Shown here in pieces: positions 17,312 through 27,753 of a stretch of 64,000 nucleotides of DNA; the stretch's first letter is position 1, and the number at the start of each line of letters is the position of its first letter. A program made the position numbers and the translations under genes. Origin of the DNA: Halobiforma lacisalsi AJ5 (GTDB lineage: Archaea; Halobacteriota; Halobacteria; Halobacteriales; Natrialbaceae); assembly GCF_000226975.2 (NCBI RefSeq), contig NZ_CP019285.1, positions 806,001 to 870,000 on the forward strand, read 5' to 3'. The notes beneath the pieces are model-generated. The model searched no databases. It was not told where the DNA came from and worked only from the letters and a program-made list of their open reading frames with translations.

Positions 17312-18021
17312 CCGACGCCACGGAGCCGCACGACCTCGACTACGGGGAGACGTGGGTCTACGAGAGCCTGCTCGGAACGGTCCCGGGACTGAACGTCTCG
17401 GGGCGGACGGCGATCGCCCTCCAGTTCGTCGGCTTCGAAGTCGCGATCCTCCTCGTCGCCGCGGTCTACGACCTCCGGGCTGCGATCGTGCCCGGCACGG
17501 TCGCCGTCCTCGTCGCGACGATCGGGAGCTGGCTCATGCTGCGGTTCAGCCACGTGGTCCGCGATCTCCCGACGCCGCAGGAGTACCGGCGGCTCCTGTT
17601 CGGCTCGAGCATCGACGTCGTCCTCGGTGTCCTGGCGTTCGTCGCGCTCGTGACCTACCTGTTCGTGATCGATCCGCGCGGCGCCGGGTTGGAGGGAACC
17701 CTGCTCGTCGACCTGTTCGGGATCGACCCGCCGCCGATCGCGGTCGCACTCGCGTTGCTGGTGCTGTGGGACGTCGTCTATCGGATCGGGACGTGCTGGT
17801 GGGCGAGCGTCGTCGGACTGTGGCGATCGCTCGTCTACGAGTTCGAGCCGAACGTGAGTCGTCGCTACCGGCGCGTCGACGCGATAAACGTCGTGTTCGC
17901 CGCGGTGCAGTTACTGCTGGTCCCGTTCGTCGTAGAACAGCCGGTGCTCCTCGTCGTTCTCGTCGGTCACGTCGTCGCGGTCGCGGTCGTTACGCTACTG
18001 GCGATCGGATTCCAGCGGTGA
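17308..18021 (+). CDS. Multi-pass membrane protein of unknown function
   Basis: 237-aa protein with five or six hydrophobic segments (about 35-52, 55-75, 97-118, 140-158, 190-225). The soluble N-terminus includes DYGETWVYESLLGTVPGLN. It is not assigned to a characterised family. Its start overlaps the stop of the upstream NAD-binding protein in an ATGA, which implies coupled translation and perhaps a shared role in membrane or lipid metabolism (inference). Confidence 0.72.
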   Translation: MTDATEPHDLDYGETWVYESLLGTVPGLNVSGRTAIALQFVGFEVAILLVAAVYDLRAAIVPGTVAVLVATIGSWLMLRFSHVVRDLPTPQEYRRLLFGSSIDVVLGVLAFVALVTYLFVIDPRGAGLEGTLLVDLFGIDPPPIAVALALLVLWDVVYRIGTCWWASVVGLWRSLVYEFEPNVSRRYRRVDAINVVFAAVQLLLVPFVVEQPVLLVVLVGHVVAVAVVTLLAIGFQR

Positions 18022-18044
18022 CACAGAAGAGGCGTGTCACCGCG

Positions 18045-18218
18045 TTACTTCGACTTGATCTCCTCGAACTGGTCTAGAAGCTCCTCCGCAGACGAGCCCG
18101 CGTCGTACTCGACCTCGCCGTGATAGATCGTGCGCTCGTCGTCGAAGTCGGCGTCGACCCGCGAAGACTGCTGCTCGCGTCGCTCGTGTTCGTCCTCGTC
18201 ATAGGCACCCATTGACAT
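18045..18218 (-). CDS. DUF5786-type small acidic protein
   Basis: 57-aa acidic, hydrophilic protein MSMGAYDEDEHERREQQSSR... ending LLDQFEEIKSK. It matches the DUF5786 pattern I know from haloarchaea, where nearly every genome has one; the function is unknown. The ATG at 18216-18218 is preferred over an upstream in-frame start because MSMGAYDEDEHE is the conserved beginning. Convergent with the membrane protein before it and divergent from the DUF5784 gene. Confidence 0.85.
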   Translation of the reverse strand: MSMGAYDEDEHERREQQSSRVDADFDDERTIYHGEVEYDAGSSAEELLDQFEEIKSK

Positions 18219-18335
18219 GGTAGGTATACACACATTGGTGGCTCGAATACATCAATGTAACGGTGGTTCGAGACATCCATCACCATGTGTCCCGGCTCTC
18301 GTAACACGTAAGCGCGCTCGAGCCGAAATAAGGGT

Positions 18336-19349
18336 GTGGCACAGCCGCTTCGCTTTCGTTACTCGCCCCAGTCGTGGAGCGAGCAACGAGTCCGACAGGA
18401 TATTCTGCAGCCGCTCCGGTCGAACATCGGTGCCCAGGCCGTCTCCCCGCGGTTCGAGATCGGGGCCGACTGGACGACCCACCGTTTCGAGATGCAAAAC
18501 GGCGACCTCGCCCTGTTCGCACACAACGAGTCCGAAGCCTACTGGATGGGCAACACGGAGACGCCGTCGTCGCTGTGGCGGACCGACAAGTTCGGCTGGG
18601 ACGAGGTGCCCTATCACGTCGCCCGCTGGGCCCAGCGGGAACTGCTCGCGACGCTCCACGAAGAGGATCCGTGGCTCACCGACTACCCCTACATCTCCTG
18701 GTTTTTCCTCCCCGTATTCATGTCCAAAGACGGCCGGGAGTCGACCCGCGCGTTCTTCCGGGAACACGCCGCCGGCTTCCCCGACGCCGGCCGGCGCGAA
18801 GCCACCCGCTTCTTCGAGGAGTTCCTGAAGACCGGCGTGTTCGACGAGTATCGACACGTGATGGCGGGCAAACTCGGCACCAGCAACCACGTCGACCGCG
18901 TCCGCATGAGCGCGACGATGGGCGAGTTCATCGCCGCCAAGATCCTCACCGACGCCGGCTACGACATCGTCCCCGAGATCGAGGTAACGACCGGCCACTC
19001 GCTCGACTTCCGGGCCGACGACGCCGAGACGAACGCCCTGGTCGAGGTGACTCGCCCGCAACCGCCGACGAACCGCAGCGCCGCCGGCCCGGTCGCCGCC
19101 GTCCGCGACACCGCCGAGACGAAGACCAACGGACAACTCGCCAAACACGGCGGTGGCGCGGTCCTGTTCGTCGACTGCTCGAGTTTTCGCGACGATAGCT
19201 GGGCCGCCGTCCGCGACGAACGGCCGGACGTCCGCCACCGGCCCGCCGTCGTCTACCGCGCCCGGCCCGACGGCCACGTCGAGGGGTACCGCAAGGGGTC
19301 GGTACCGCTCGATCTCGAGACGAACGACGCGGTCGAGTTCGTCGATTGA
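18336..19349 (+). CDS. DUF5784-type protein with nuclease-like C-terminal region
   Basis: 337-aa soluble protein resembling the DUF5784 family of haloarchaea, with no experimental function. The first 190 residues are aromatic-rich (WRTDKFGWDE, PYISWFFLPVF). Residues 194-240 read like a restriction-endonuclease-type core: helix with E197 (MGEFIAAKILTDAGYD), a strand, D224 in HSLDFRADD, and E237 in VEVTRPQ. This matches an E...D...ExT pattern, where the usual last Lys is Thr. DNA cleavage is therefore possible but unproven. Start at ATG 18336. Confidence 0.8.
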   Translation: MAQPLRFRYSPQSWSEQRVRQDILQPLRSNIGAQAVSPRFEIGADWTTHRFEMQNGDLALFAHNESEAYWMGNTETPSSLWRTDKFGWDEVPYHVARWAQRELLATLHEEDPWLTDYPYISWFFLPVFMSKDGRESTRAFFREHAAGFPDAGRREATRFFEEFLKTGVFDEYRHVMAGKLGTSNHVDRVRMSATMGEFIAAKILTDAGYDIVPEIEVTTGHSLDFRADDAETNALVEVTRPQPPTNRSAAGPVAAVRDTAETKTNGQLAKHGGGAVLFVDCSSFRDDSWAAVRDERPDVRHRPAVVYRARPDGHVEGYRKGSVPLDLETNDAVEFVD

Positions 19350-19536
19350 GCGGCCGTCGACGGTCGCTCGCCGAAAAATAAATTACGTGATTCGTTCAGG
19401 TACAGAACGTGTTACGAACAGCGATCGGGACCGAGGTGGGGACAGTGACGGGCGCGAGCCCGGCCCTCGAGGGCCCGAGCGCCGGGACGGGCGCATCCGC
19501 GCGCCAGCGCCAGCGCCGGTCTGCGAGGAACTAACG

Positions 19537-20799
19537 ATGGAGATCGACGTCCAATCGTTGAAAACCTACAACGAACTGGCCCGGGACGGCGGCGAGTCGG
19601 CAGCGGAGGCGCTGGCTGAACTGACCGGGATCGAGACACGCGTCGAAGTGACCGACGTCTCGTTGCTGTCGAGCGCCGACCTCGAGTACGAGTTCGACGG
19701 CCGGGAATTCGCCGGAATCGACGTCTCGCTCGGTGAGCCGCTGTCGGGGACGACCGTGCTCGCGTTCGACGCCGAGGGGCGCGAGACCATCGCGCGCGAA
19801 CTGGTTCCGAACGCCGGCCGCGACGGTCCCGCCGATCCGGAACTGACCGAGAGCGCGATCGTCGAGGCCGGGAACATCATGGTCAACGGGTTCGTCGGTG
19901 GGTGGGCCGACCACCTCGAGACGAAAGTCGAGGTCTCGCCGCCGGAGTACGTCGAGGGGACGGGTATCGCGGTGTTCCCGGAGGACCTGACCGACGACGA
20001 ATACGTCGTCGTCTTCCGGACCCGGGTCGACGCCGTCGGCGAGGACGTCTCCTTTCGAATGCTGCTGTTCCCGGAACTCGAGTCGCTCGAGCGGCTGCTG
20101 GACACCCGGGTCGACGACTCGAGCGCCGTCCCGACCGGTCGCGGGCGGATCCCCTTCGAGAAACTCGAAGTGTTCTCGGAGATGACCGAGCACGGGTCGA
20201 CGAAGGCTGCGGACAACGTCAGCGATATGACACAGCTTTCGACGGCCGTCGAGGTCAATCGGCTCCGGTTCGTCCCGCTTTCCGACGTCCCGGCCCACGT
20301 CAGCGATCGGCGGCGTGTCGGCACCGTCGTCCAGTTCGACGGGGCCCCCAGCGGCCACCTGGCGATCCTGTTCGACCCGGGTGCGGCCCGGACCGCCGTC
20401 GGCGCGTTGCCGTTCGTCGATCTGGAAAGCGACCGGGCGGATGGCGCGGAAATCGAGTGGGCCGGCCGAAGACGCGAGGCCCTCGAGGAGCTCGGGAACG
20501 TAATCGCCAGCGGCTTCATCGACGGCTGGGCGAACGTCCTCGAGACGTCGATCGAACACTCGCCGCCGGCGTTCGTCGACGACATGGGGTCGTCGATCGT
20601 GAGCCCGATCATCGCGGACGTCGGTCGCGAGGAGAACTACGCGTTCCTGCTCGATTCCGCGATCCGGATCGGCGACAGCGATGCCCTGCAGTGCCAGTTG
20701 TTCGCCGTTCCCCGACCCGCGGAACTCGAGTCCGCGCTGGACGAGCTGCTCGTCGAACGCGCCGACGAGACCGACGCCGACCCCGACGACCTCTTCTAG
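19537..20799 (+). CDS. cheC: CheC, double-domain chemotaxis phosphatase
   Basis: CheC proteins remove phosphate from CheY-P and partner with CheD. This 420-aa product has two CheC domains in tandem. The first has the phosphatase motif S-x3-E-x2-N (S106, E110, N113, in SAIVEAGN) followed about 22 residues later by a proline (VSPPEY). The second has EELGNVIASGFIDGWAN and HSPPAF, keeping E-x2-N and the Pro but with Glu in place of the leading Ser/Asp. It is about twice the length of bacterial CheC. The start ATG at 19537-19539 is used because upstream sequence is low-complexity and Arg/Pro-rich. cheD is convergent and overlaps by 4 bp. Confidence 0.88.
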   Translation: MEIDVQSLKTYNELARDGGESAAEALAELTGIETRVEVTDVSLLSSADLEYEFDGREFAGIDVSLGEPLSGTTVLAFDAEGRETIARELVPNAGRDGPADPELTESAIVEAGNIMVNGFVGGWADHLETKVEVSPPEYVEGTGIAVFPEDLTDDEYVVVFRTRVDAVGEDVSFRMLLFPELESLERLLDTRVDDSSAVPTGRGRIPFEKLEVFSEMTEHGSTKAADNVSDMTQLSTAVEVNRLRFVPLSDVPAHVSDRRRVGTVVQFDGAPSGHLAILFDPGAARTAVGALPFVDLESDRADGAEIEWAGRRREALEELGNVIASGFIDGWANVLETSIEHSPPAFVDDMGSSIVSPIIADVGREENYAFLLDSAIRIGDSDALQCQLFAVPRPAELESALDELLVERADETDADPDDLF

Positions 20800-21281
20800 A
20801 GCCGCCGCGTCTTTCCGGCAGCCGTCTTGACGATCATCCCGCCGGAGGCCGGCTCGAACGTGACCTGTCGCCCTTCACTGCCGCCGACGTCGGATCCCCG
20901 GATCGGGATGTTCCGAGACTCGAGACCGTCGCGTGCGGCCGCGACGTTCTGCTCGCCGACCGGCGTGTCGAAACTGTCGAACTCGAACATCCGGGCACCG
21001 CCCGCGAGTTTCGCCCACGCCCGCCGCGTCCGGCCGCCGTTGGACTCGAACGTCGAGACCAGTACCTCGAGCCCGGTGTCGGCGAACTTCTCGTCGGGAT
21101 CCTCCGGCGACGGGGACTCGCGTCCGGGGAGCATGAAATGGAGCATCGCGCTGACCCCGGCGGTGTCGTCGTGGAGGACGACCACGCCGCAGGAGCCGAC
21201 CCCATTCGTCACTAACGGACGGCCGTCAGTCGAGAGTCCGTGTTCGGAAATTCCGACGCGTATTGGGGCTGTTTCGGCCAT
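20796..21281 (-). CDS. cheD: CheD chemoreceptor glutamine deamidase
   Basis: 161-aa CheD, which deamidates glutamines of methyl-accepting receptors and binds CheC. The catalytic residues T25, C31 (NGVGSCGVVV) and H48 (AMLHFMLPG) have exactly the same spacing as Thr21, Cys27 and His44 of Thermotoga CheD. The start is ATG at 21279-21281 (MAETAPIRVGISEHGL). It faces cheC with overlapping stop codons, so its transcript would be antisense to the cheC 3' end. The 269-bp upstream region has a run of GGGACG-like short repeats (21498-21530) and no gene. Confidence 0.92.
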   Translation of the reverse strand: MAETAPIRVGISEHGLSTDGRPLVTNGVGSCGVVVLHDDTAGVSAMLHFMLPGRESPSPEDPDEKFADTGLEVLVSTFESNGGRTRRAWAKLAGGARMFEFDSFDTPVGEQNVAAARDGLESRNIPIRGSDVGGSEGRQVTFEPASGGMIVKTAAGKTRRL

Positions 21282-21550
21282 TCGATACCCGTTTTTTCCG
21301 TTCCGTTTCGTCCGGTTCCCGGTGGGCCCACGTTCCCGGATGAAGGCGGGACGGGACGACGACCGGACACGCAACGACGCCAACTCGTGGCTTCTCGGTA
21401 GTAGTGTTTCCGGCCATCGAACCGACCGACGGACGGCTCGAGGCGCACGGGACGCACCGCTGTCGGGGACTGACGATCGGAAAAGTATGATAGGATGGGA
21501 CGGGACGCGACGGGACGGGATAGGACGAGCCTGGGTCCGACCCGAAACGG

Positions 21551-21838
21551 CTAGAACGACACCGCGTCGGGGCTGTACGGACTGCCGATCGGCGTCGGAT
21601 CACGGTCGCTGTAGCCGACTCGACCGACCGCCTTCTCGCTCACGGCGGCGTAGATGGCGAAACGGGCGTCCTCCGGCGTCTCGAAGGTCTCGGACTCGAG
21701 GCGTGCGAGTACCTCCTCGACCTGTTCGGAGCCGTTCGGAAGTTCGAGGGTTCGGTCGCCGTGGGCATCGATCAGTTCCTCGGTGGTCGCGGGGTACTCG
21801 TAATCGTCGATGAGTTCGCCGGTGCCGTTGAGCAGCAT
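21551..21838 (-). CDS. DUF5789-like small protein
   Basis: 95-aa acidic protein with the haloarchaeal pattern YEYPATTEELIDAHGD, LELPNGSEQVEEVL, ETFETPEDARFAIYAAVSEK and VGYSDRDPTPIGSP, which I associate with DUF5789. No function is known. ATG at 21836-21838 (MLLNGTGEL) is chosen; an upstream ATG at 21872-21874 would add 12 hydrophobic residues (MFIIIVHSEYDV) that are not family-like. The sequence before the start is AT-rich (TAAACATTG, CTTATACAGC). Confidence 0.75.
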   Translation of the reverse strand: MLLNGTGELIDDYEYPATTEELIDAHGDRTLELPNGSEQVEEVLARLESETFETPEDARFAIYAAVSEKAVGRVGYSDRDPTPIGSPYSPDAVSF

Positions 21839-21997
21839 TACGTCGTATTCTGAGTGAACGATGATTATAAACATTGTCCATAAACGATCTCTAGGCCGAT
21901 ACTACACCTTATACAGCTAGAGGGACCTTCGAGAACGGGCCGATCGACAGCTCCGGGACTGAAAACGACTTTAGGCCCGGCCGCGCTCGGGTGGAGT

Positions 21998-22828
21998 ATG
22001 CCATACGCCGATCTGCACGTCCACACCACCCGCTCGGACGGCAGTCTCGAACGGGAAGCGGTGCCGGCCGTGGCGAAGCGCCACGGCGTGGACGTCGTCG
22101 GACTCACGGATCACGACCGGCTCCAGCCCCTCGAGGAGCCGGTCGTCGAGCGCGACAACGTGACGATCGTCAACGGAATCGAACTTCGGGTCGAGATTGA
22201 CGGCATCGACGAGGTTCGGCCGCCGGGCGATCGGCCCGATCCCGGCCAGCGCGTCGACCTGCTGGGGTACGCGGTCGAGCGAACGGCCGAACTCGAGACC
22301 CTGACCGAGCGGATCCAGCGGGATCGGATCGAACGCGGGCGGGCGATCGTCGACCGCGTGGAGGATCGGCTCGGCGTCGACCTCGGCGTCACCGTCACCG
22401 ACGGCTTCGGCCGGCCCCACGTCGCCCGTGCGATCGACGACCATCCCGACGTCGACTACGGCTACGAGGACGCGTTCGACGGGCTCATCGGCGGCGGTGA
22501 TCCCTGTTTCGTACCGCGGAACGTCCCCTCGTTCGAGCGCGGCCGGGAGGTGCTCGCGGAAGCGTGTTCGGTCGTCGCACTCGCCCACCCGCTGCGGTAT
22601 TCCGACCCCGAACGCGCCCTCGAGCGGGCCGCGGCGTTAGACGCCGTCGAACTCCACTATCCGTACGGCCGCGACCTCGATCTGGAACCCGTCCAGCGAA
22701 CGATCGACCGCCACGACCTGCTCGCGACGGGCGGGACCGACGCCCACGAGGACGAACTCGGCGTCGCCGGCCTCTCGCAGGACGAGTACGAGCGACTGGG
22801 ACTGCCAGCACCCGACGGGGACCGGTAA
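21998..22828 (+). CDS. PHP-domain metal-dependent phosphoesterase
   Basis: 276-aa soluble protein of the PHP family (phosphoesterase related to histidinol phosphatase and RNase AM). Metal-binding motifs are visible in order: DLHVHTTRSDGS (5-16), GLTDHDRL (about 35-42), NGIELRV (about 53-59), ALAHPLRYSD (about 194-203) and TGGTDAHEDE (about 242-251). Family members act on nucleotides, polyphosphates or phosphosugars; the substrate cannot be told from sequence. ATG at 21998 begins the first strand and is right for the family. Confidence 0.9.
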   Translation: MPYADLHVHTTRSDGSLEREAVPAVAKRHGVDVVGLTDHDRLQPLEEPVVERDNVTIVNGIELRVEIDGIDEVRPPGDRPDPGQRVDLLGYAVERTAELETLTERIQRDRIERGRAIVDRVEDRLGVDLGVTVTDGFGRPHVARAIDDHPDVDYGYEDAFDGLIGGGDPCFVPRNVPSFERGREVLAEACSVVALAHPLRYSDPERALERAAALDAVELHYPYGRDLDLEPVQRTIDRHDLLATGGTDAHEDELGVAGLSQDEYERLGLPAPDGDR

Positions 22829-22891
22829 TGGGTAGCGGGAACACCGGCCGATAGCGGAGGGTTCAATGTCTCGGGGGTCATACCTGCGTTC

Positions 22892-23056
22892 ATGAACTGC
22901 CACTACTGTGACCGCGAAGCCGCCTTCGCAGCGGAATCCGACGGGCTGAAAGTCGGCCTCTGTGAAGAACACTTCCGCGAGCGGTTACAGGAACTCGCCG
23001 AGGCAGACGGACTCGAGACGCTCAAGGAACAGGTCGACGTCGACCGTGCCGAGTAA
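22892..23056 (+). CDS. DUF6757-type small zinc-finger protein
   Basis: 54-aa protein MNCHYCDREAAFAAESDG... with CxxC (C3/C6) followed by LCEEHFRERL, forming a C-C-C-H zinc site. It fits the short DUF6757 group of haloarchaea. It has a helical, acidic C-terminus (LKEQVDVDRAE). It follows the PHP gene by 63 bp on the same strand. Function is unknown. Confidence 0.78.
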   Translation: MNCHYCDREAAFAAESDGLKVGLCEEHFRERLQELAEADGLETLKEQVDVDRAE

Positions 23057-23252
23057 CGGGAACTGACTCGCCGTTTTCGGGCTCTCCGTTTACGACGAAG
23101 ATCGAGGCTCGAGTCTCGAGGCTCGAGAATCGAAGGATCGGCAATCCCGAGAGCGAGAGCGACAGCAGGGCGAACCGAACCGATGAGGTCGTCGATCGGT
23201 AGCCGTCAGCCAACGGCAGTCACCCGAACCGCAGCAAGAGTGCCGGACCGTA

Positions 23253-24499
<1,247 letters not shown>

Positions 24500-24539
24500 G
24501 GGCACGCTACGTTCTCCCGCGGCTAAAGGTCGGAGCCTT

Positions 24540-24752
24540 CTACTGACAGGTCCGGGACCGACTCCGGTCGCGGTCGGCCGCGTTCGTCGCCCCGTCCCCG
24601 TCGCCGAGCACCCGGAACTCGGTCCCGCCGCACGGGCAGCCGTCGGTGCTCCCGATCGGGTACAGAACGTCCGTTTCGGCGAGTCGGACCGCCAGGATCC
24701 GCCCGCAGTCGACGCACTCGGCCGCGCCACGCGTTCGGTTCTCCTCGGTCAT
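24540..24752 (-). CDS. Small CxxC zinc-ribbon protein
   Basis: 70-aa protein. Two cysteine knuckles, ECVDCGRI (about 12-19) and CPCGGTEF (about 39-46), form a probable zinc ribbon. The C-tail is Arg/Ser/Asp-rich and ends in Cys-Gln. ATG at 24750-24752 (MTEENRTRG). It lies 40 bp upstream of the TrmB start on the same strand and may be co-transcribed with it. Function is unknown. Confidence 0.7.
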   Translation of the reverse strand: MTEENRTRGAAECVDCGRILAVRLAETDVLYPIGSTDGCPCGGTEFRVLGDGDGATNAADRDRSRSRTCQ

Positions 24753-24871
24753 GCGATGGGAGGTAGTCGGTGTCCACGGATAACGCGTCCGCGAGTTCGA
24801 CTGGAGTATCCGCGCTCGTGCACCGGGCGTAACAACAGGGGATGGCGAAACGGGCCCTCGAGACATCCGCC

Positions 24872-26017
24872 TCAGTACCCCAGCGAAAGGGCCCGATTGA
24901 CGACGAGCGCGACGAACACGAGCGCCAGCAGCCCGCCGAGTACGGCGAAGGAGACGCCCCAGCCGAAGAGATCGGCCAGGACGCCCGTACAGACCGACCC
25001 GAGCGCGCCGACGAACCCGTAGACAGTCCGGACGAGGCCGAACCCCGCACCCCGCTCCTCCTCGCCGAGGACGTCCATGAACCGCGGCAACAGCGCGGCC
25101 CCCCAGCCGAGCCCCGTTCCGATCAGGAGGACCGCCCCGCCGAGCGCGATCCGGCCCGGAACGGCCACCAGCAGGCCGAACCCGGTCGACGCGAGGACCA
25201 TACAGCCGGCCGTCGCCAGGTCCCGGCCGTACCGGTCCGAGACCGCCCCGACGCCGACCTGCGTGATCGCCTGCACGACGAAGTAACTCGCGAACACCAC
25301 CCCCGCGAACTCCGTCGACTGGCCGCGGTGCTCGACGAGGAAGGTCGGCAGGAACGAGGAGGTCGCCTGCCAGACGAACGCCGCGAGGATCGCGAGCACG
25401 ACCGGGAACGCGATCTCCGGCCGCGAGAGCAACTCGAGGATGGGTTCTAGCTCGAGGCGGTCACGAACGGGTTCGTCCGGCCGGCGCGGCTCGGTGGGGC
25501 GAACTCGCCACGCGAACAGCACGAAGACGGGGATGGCGGCCGCGGCGCCGATCGCGACGGCGGGCCGCCAGCTCGGTGGCGCGATCAGTCCCGCGAGGGG
25601 GCCGCCGCTGTTGTGGACGACGATCGCGGTGCCGATCTCGTCGTAGGTCCGCGTGAGCAGCGTCGTCGCGACGCTGTAGTGGAGTCCGGCGACGGCCCCC
25701 AGGAGGAGCGTTCCGAGCAGGAAGATCCCGAACAGGGGCGCGACGGCGAGGAAGACGCTCGCGACGGCGGTCCCACCGACGGCGACGAGGATGACGGGCC
25801 GCTCGCCGTGGCGGTCGGCGAACAGGCCGCTGGGGAACTGCGAGAGGAAGTAGGTCATCCACATCCCCGTCAGCGCGATCCCGATCACCGAGTTCGAGAC
25901 GCCGAAGTCCTCGGTGACCATCGGGACGACCGGACTGATCGCCAGCCGACCGACCATCGTCGCGAAGAACGCGAGCGTGCTCAACACGAGCACCGTCTCT
26001 CGGTAGCGCCACCTCAT
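24872..26017 (-). CDS. Major facilitator superfamily transporter
   Basis: 381-aa, 12-helix secondary transporter. The loop after helix 2 carries the MFS motif GLFADRHGERPVI (about 64-76, D-R-x-G type), and the equivalent loop in the second half reads GAVSDRYGRDLA. A charged central loop (RVRPTEPRRPDEPVRDRLE) separates the two six-helix halves. Substrate (drug, sugar or organic acid) cannot be inferred. ATG at 26015-26017, MRWRYRETVLVLSTLAFFA, begins directly before helix 1. Confidence 0.88.
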   Translation of the reverse strand: MRWRYRETVLVLSTLAFFATMVGRLAISPVVPMVTEDFGVSNSVIGIALTGMWMTYFLSQFPSGLFADRHGERPVILVAVGGTAVASVFLAVAPLFGIFLLGTLLLGAVAGLHYSVATTLLTRTYDEIGTAIVVHNSGGPLAGLIAPPSWRPAVAIGAAAAIPVFVLFAWRVRPTEPRRPDEPVRDRLELEPILELLSRPEIAFPVVLAILAAFVWQATSSFLPTFLVEHRGQSTEFAGVVFASYFVVQAITQVGVGAVSDRYGRDLATAGCMVLASTGFGLLVAVPGRIALGGAVLLIGTGLGWGAALLPRFMDVLGEEERGAGFGLVRTVYGFVGALGSVCTGVLADLFGWGVSFAVLGGLLALVFVALVVNRALSLGY

Positions 26018-26216
26018 TCACATGGCCTCCGTCTCGTCGTCATCGATGCCGATCGTGTGACCGTCGCTTCCCTCCGCAAATGAGGGTGTTGATCTCGGCA
26101 ACGGGGCGGCCGTTCGAAGGACGGAACCCGTGGGCTCGAGGACGCGGCTAAGGACGGTCGTGTTCGGGAACGGGAGCTTTCAACGAGAGAGAATATCGTC
26201 TCGACACGCTCGGGAC

Positions 26217-26249
26217 GGGCGCGAAACGCGCGGAGAGCGCGCCGTTTTT
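26217..26249 (+). terminator. Hairpin plus T-run upstream of hemB
   Basis: GGCGCG (26218-26223) can pair with CGCGCC (26238-26243), followed by GTTTTT. The shape resembles an intrinsic terminator or a 5'-leader hairpin 25-55 nt before the hemB start. The stem is short and the loop 14 nt, so it may be chance in GC-rich DNA. Confidence 0.25.
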
Positions 26250-26274
26250 GATCCGTCCGTCTGTAGGATCCCGC

Positions 26275-27342
26275 ATGGACCTCACCCATCGCCCCCGACG
26301 GCTCCGCCAGGACGGCGTCCGCGGGCTCGTCAGCGAGACGAGCCTCGAGCCCACCGACCTCATCGCTCCGGTGTTCGTCGACGCGACGACCGACGAGCGC
26401 CGGCCGATCGAGTCGATGCCGGGCCACGAGCGCGTCCCGCTCGAGGCGGCCGTCGACCGCGTCGAGGAAGTCCTGGAGACGGGCGTCGAGGCGGTCATGC
26501 TGTTCGGCGTCCCCGAATCGAAAGACCCCGAGGGGACTCGCGCGTGGGCCGACGACGGCGTCGTCCAGGAGGCGACGCGCCGGATCACGGCCGAGACCGA
26601 CGCCTACGTCGTCACCGACGTCTGCCTCTGTGAGTACACCGACCACGGCCACTGCGGGACGCTCGAGGACGGGCTCCAGAACGGCTCGAGCGACGGAGCC
26701 GAGGGCGACGGAACCGGAGACAGTCACGTCCCCGGCGAGGGCCACTCGCTCCCCGAGGAGCCGTCGATCACCGTCGACAACGACGCCACCCTCGAGTCGC
26801 TCCGGAAGATCGCGGTCTCGCACGCCGACGCGGGCGCGGACATGGTCGCCCCGAGCGGGATGATGGACGGGATGGTCGGCGCGATCCGGGAGGCCCTGGA
26901 CGCCGCCGGCCACGAACACGTCCCGATCATGAGCTACGCCGCCAAGTACGAGAGCGCCTTCTACGGCCCCTTCCGGGACGCCGCCGACGGCGCGCCCGCC
27001 TTCGGCGACCGCCGCCACTACCAGATGGACCCCGCGAACGCCCGCGAGGCCGTCCGCGAGGTCGCGCTGGACGTCGAACAGGGCGCGGACGTCCTGATGG
27101 TCAAACCCGCGCTCCCCTATCTCGACGTCGTCGCGACCGTCCGCAGGGAGTTCGACCACCCCGTCGCCGCGTACAACGTCTCCGGCGAGTACGCCATGCT
27201 GCAGGCCGCCGCCGAGAAGGGGTGGCTCGACCTCGAGTCGGTCGCCCTCGAGTCGCTGCTGTCGATCAAGCGGGCGGGCGCGGACCTGATCCTGACCTAC
27301 TTCGCGGAGGACGTGGCGTCGCGATTGATCGAGGACGACTGA
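26275..27342 (+). CDS. hemB: Delta-aminolevulinic acid dehydratase (porphobilinogen synthase)
   Basis: Condenses two 5-aminolevulinate molecules to porphobilinogen. The 355-aa enzyme shows the zinc-type cysteine motif [16 protein letters not shown] (about 113-128), the first catalytic Lys in [15 protein letters not shown] and the Schiff-base Lys in [11 protein letters not shown]. An acidic insertion of about 30 residues ([12 protein letters not shown]-like region, about 135-165) follows the metal motif and makes it slightly longer than usual. The ATG at 26275-26277 ([12 protein letters not shown]) fits the family. It supplies the hemC-cobA-hemD cluster at 37.7-40.5 kb; hemL lies 2.9 kb downstream. 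Confidence 0.95.
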   Translation: MDLTHRPRRLRQDGVRGLVSETSLEPTDLIAPVFVDATTDERRPIESMPGHERVPLEAAVDRVEEVLETGVEAVMLFGVPESKDPEGTRAWADDGVVQEATRRITAETDAYVVTDVCLCEYTDHGHCGTLEDGLQNGSSDGAEGDGTGDSHVPGEGHSLPEEPSITVDNDATLESLRKIAVSHADAGADMVAPSGMMDGMVGAIREALDAAGHEHVPIMSYAAKYESAFYGPFRDAADGAPAFGDRRHYQMDPANAREAVREVALDVEQGADVLMVKPALPYLDVVATVRREFDHPVAAYNVSGEYAMLQAAAEKGWLDLESVALESLLSIKRAGADLILTYFAEDVASRLIEDD

Positions 27343-27547
27343 CTCCACAGCCCCCATTATTCTGACGAACGTCCATTCGGGTCGACGGCCCCTCGAGTCC
27401 GTGGCAACATCTGCCGCGCGCGAGCGTGACGTGCTCACACGAACCGACGAGACGACCGAATCCCCTCCGAGTACCCCCGAGATAGCCCGCTCGACGGGTT
27501 GACGAACGTCGAAACCCGGCCGCGAAAGCGACCGAACCGTGGCGGAA

Positions 27548-27746
27548 ATACCCTTATACACATTAGATCGCCTTTAGATTTGGTCGTTCGTCCCTATTAC
27601 ACCAACGTAATTCGACGAACGTTAACGATAACCCTTATATTCAACTCCACCATCCACCACAACCGTGATTCGAAATACGATCGTGCGGAAGAACAGCTCA
27701 GAAATAGACGTCCGTATACAAACTGACGGGAGCTCCGGGGAGGTGG
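27548..27746 (+). promoter_or_regulatory. Promoter region of the ammonium transporter gene
   Basis: The 411-bp non-coding gap 27343-27753 holds two similar TATA-like boxes, CCCTTATACAC (27552-27562) and CCCTTATATTC (27633-27643), between them the symmetric patch TTCGACGAACGTTAACG, and a strong ribosome-binding site GGGGAGGTGG (27737-27746) seven nt before the ATG. A long leader and a real Shine-Dalgarno are unusual in haloarchaea, where many genes are leaderless. Two promoters would fit nitrogen-dependent control, but no known operator is recognised. Confidence 0.5.
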
Positions 27747-27753
27747 TCGCCTG

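Noticed and set aside
21498-21530. GGGACG-like short repeats before cheD
   Set aside because: They are irregular and short, and probably reflect simple GC-rich slippage; no function can be argued.
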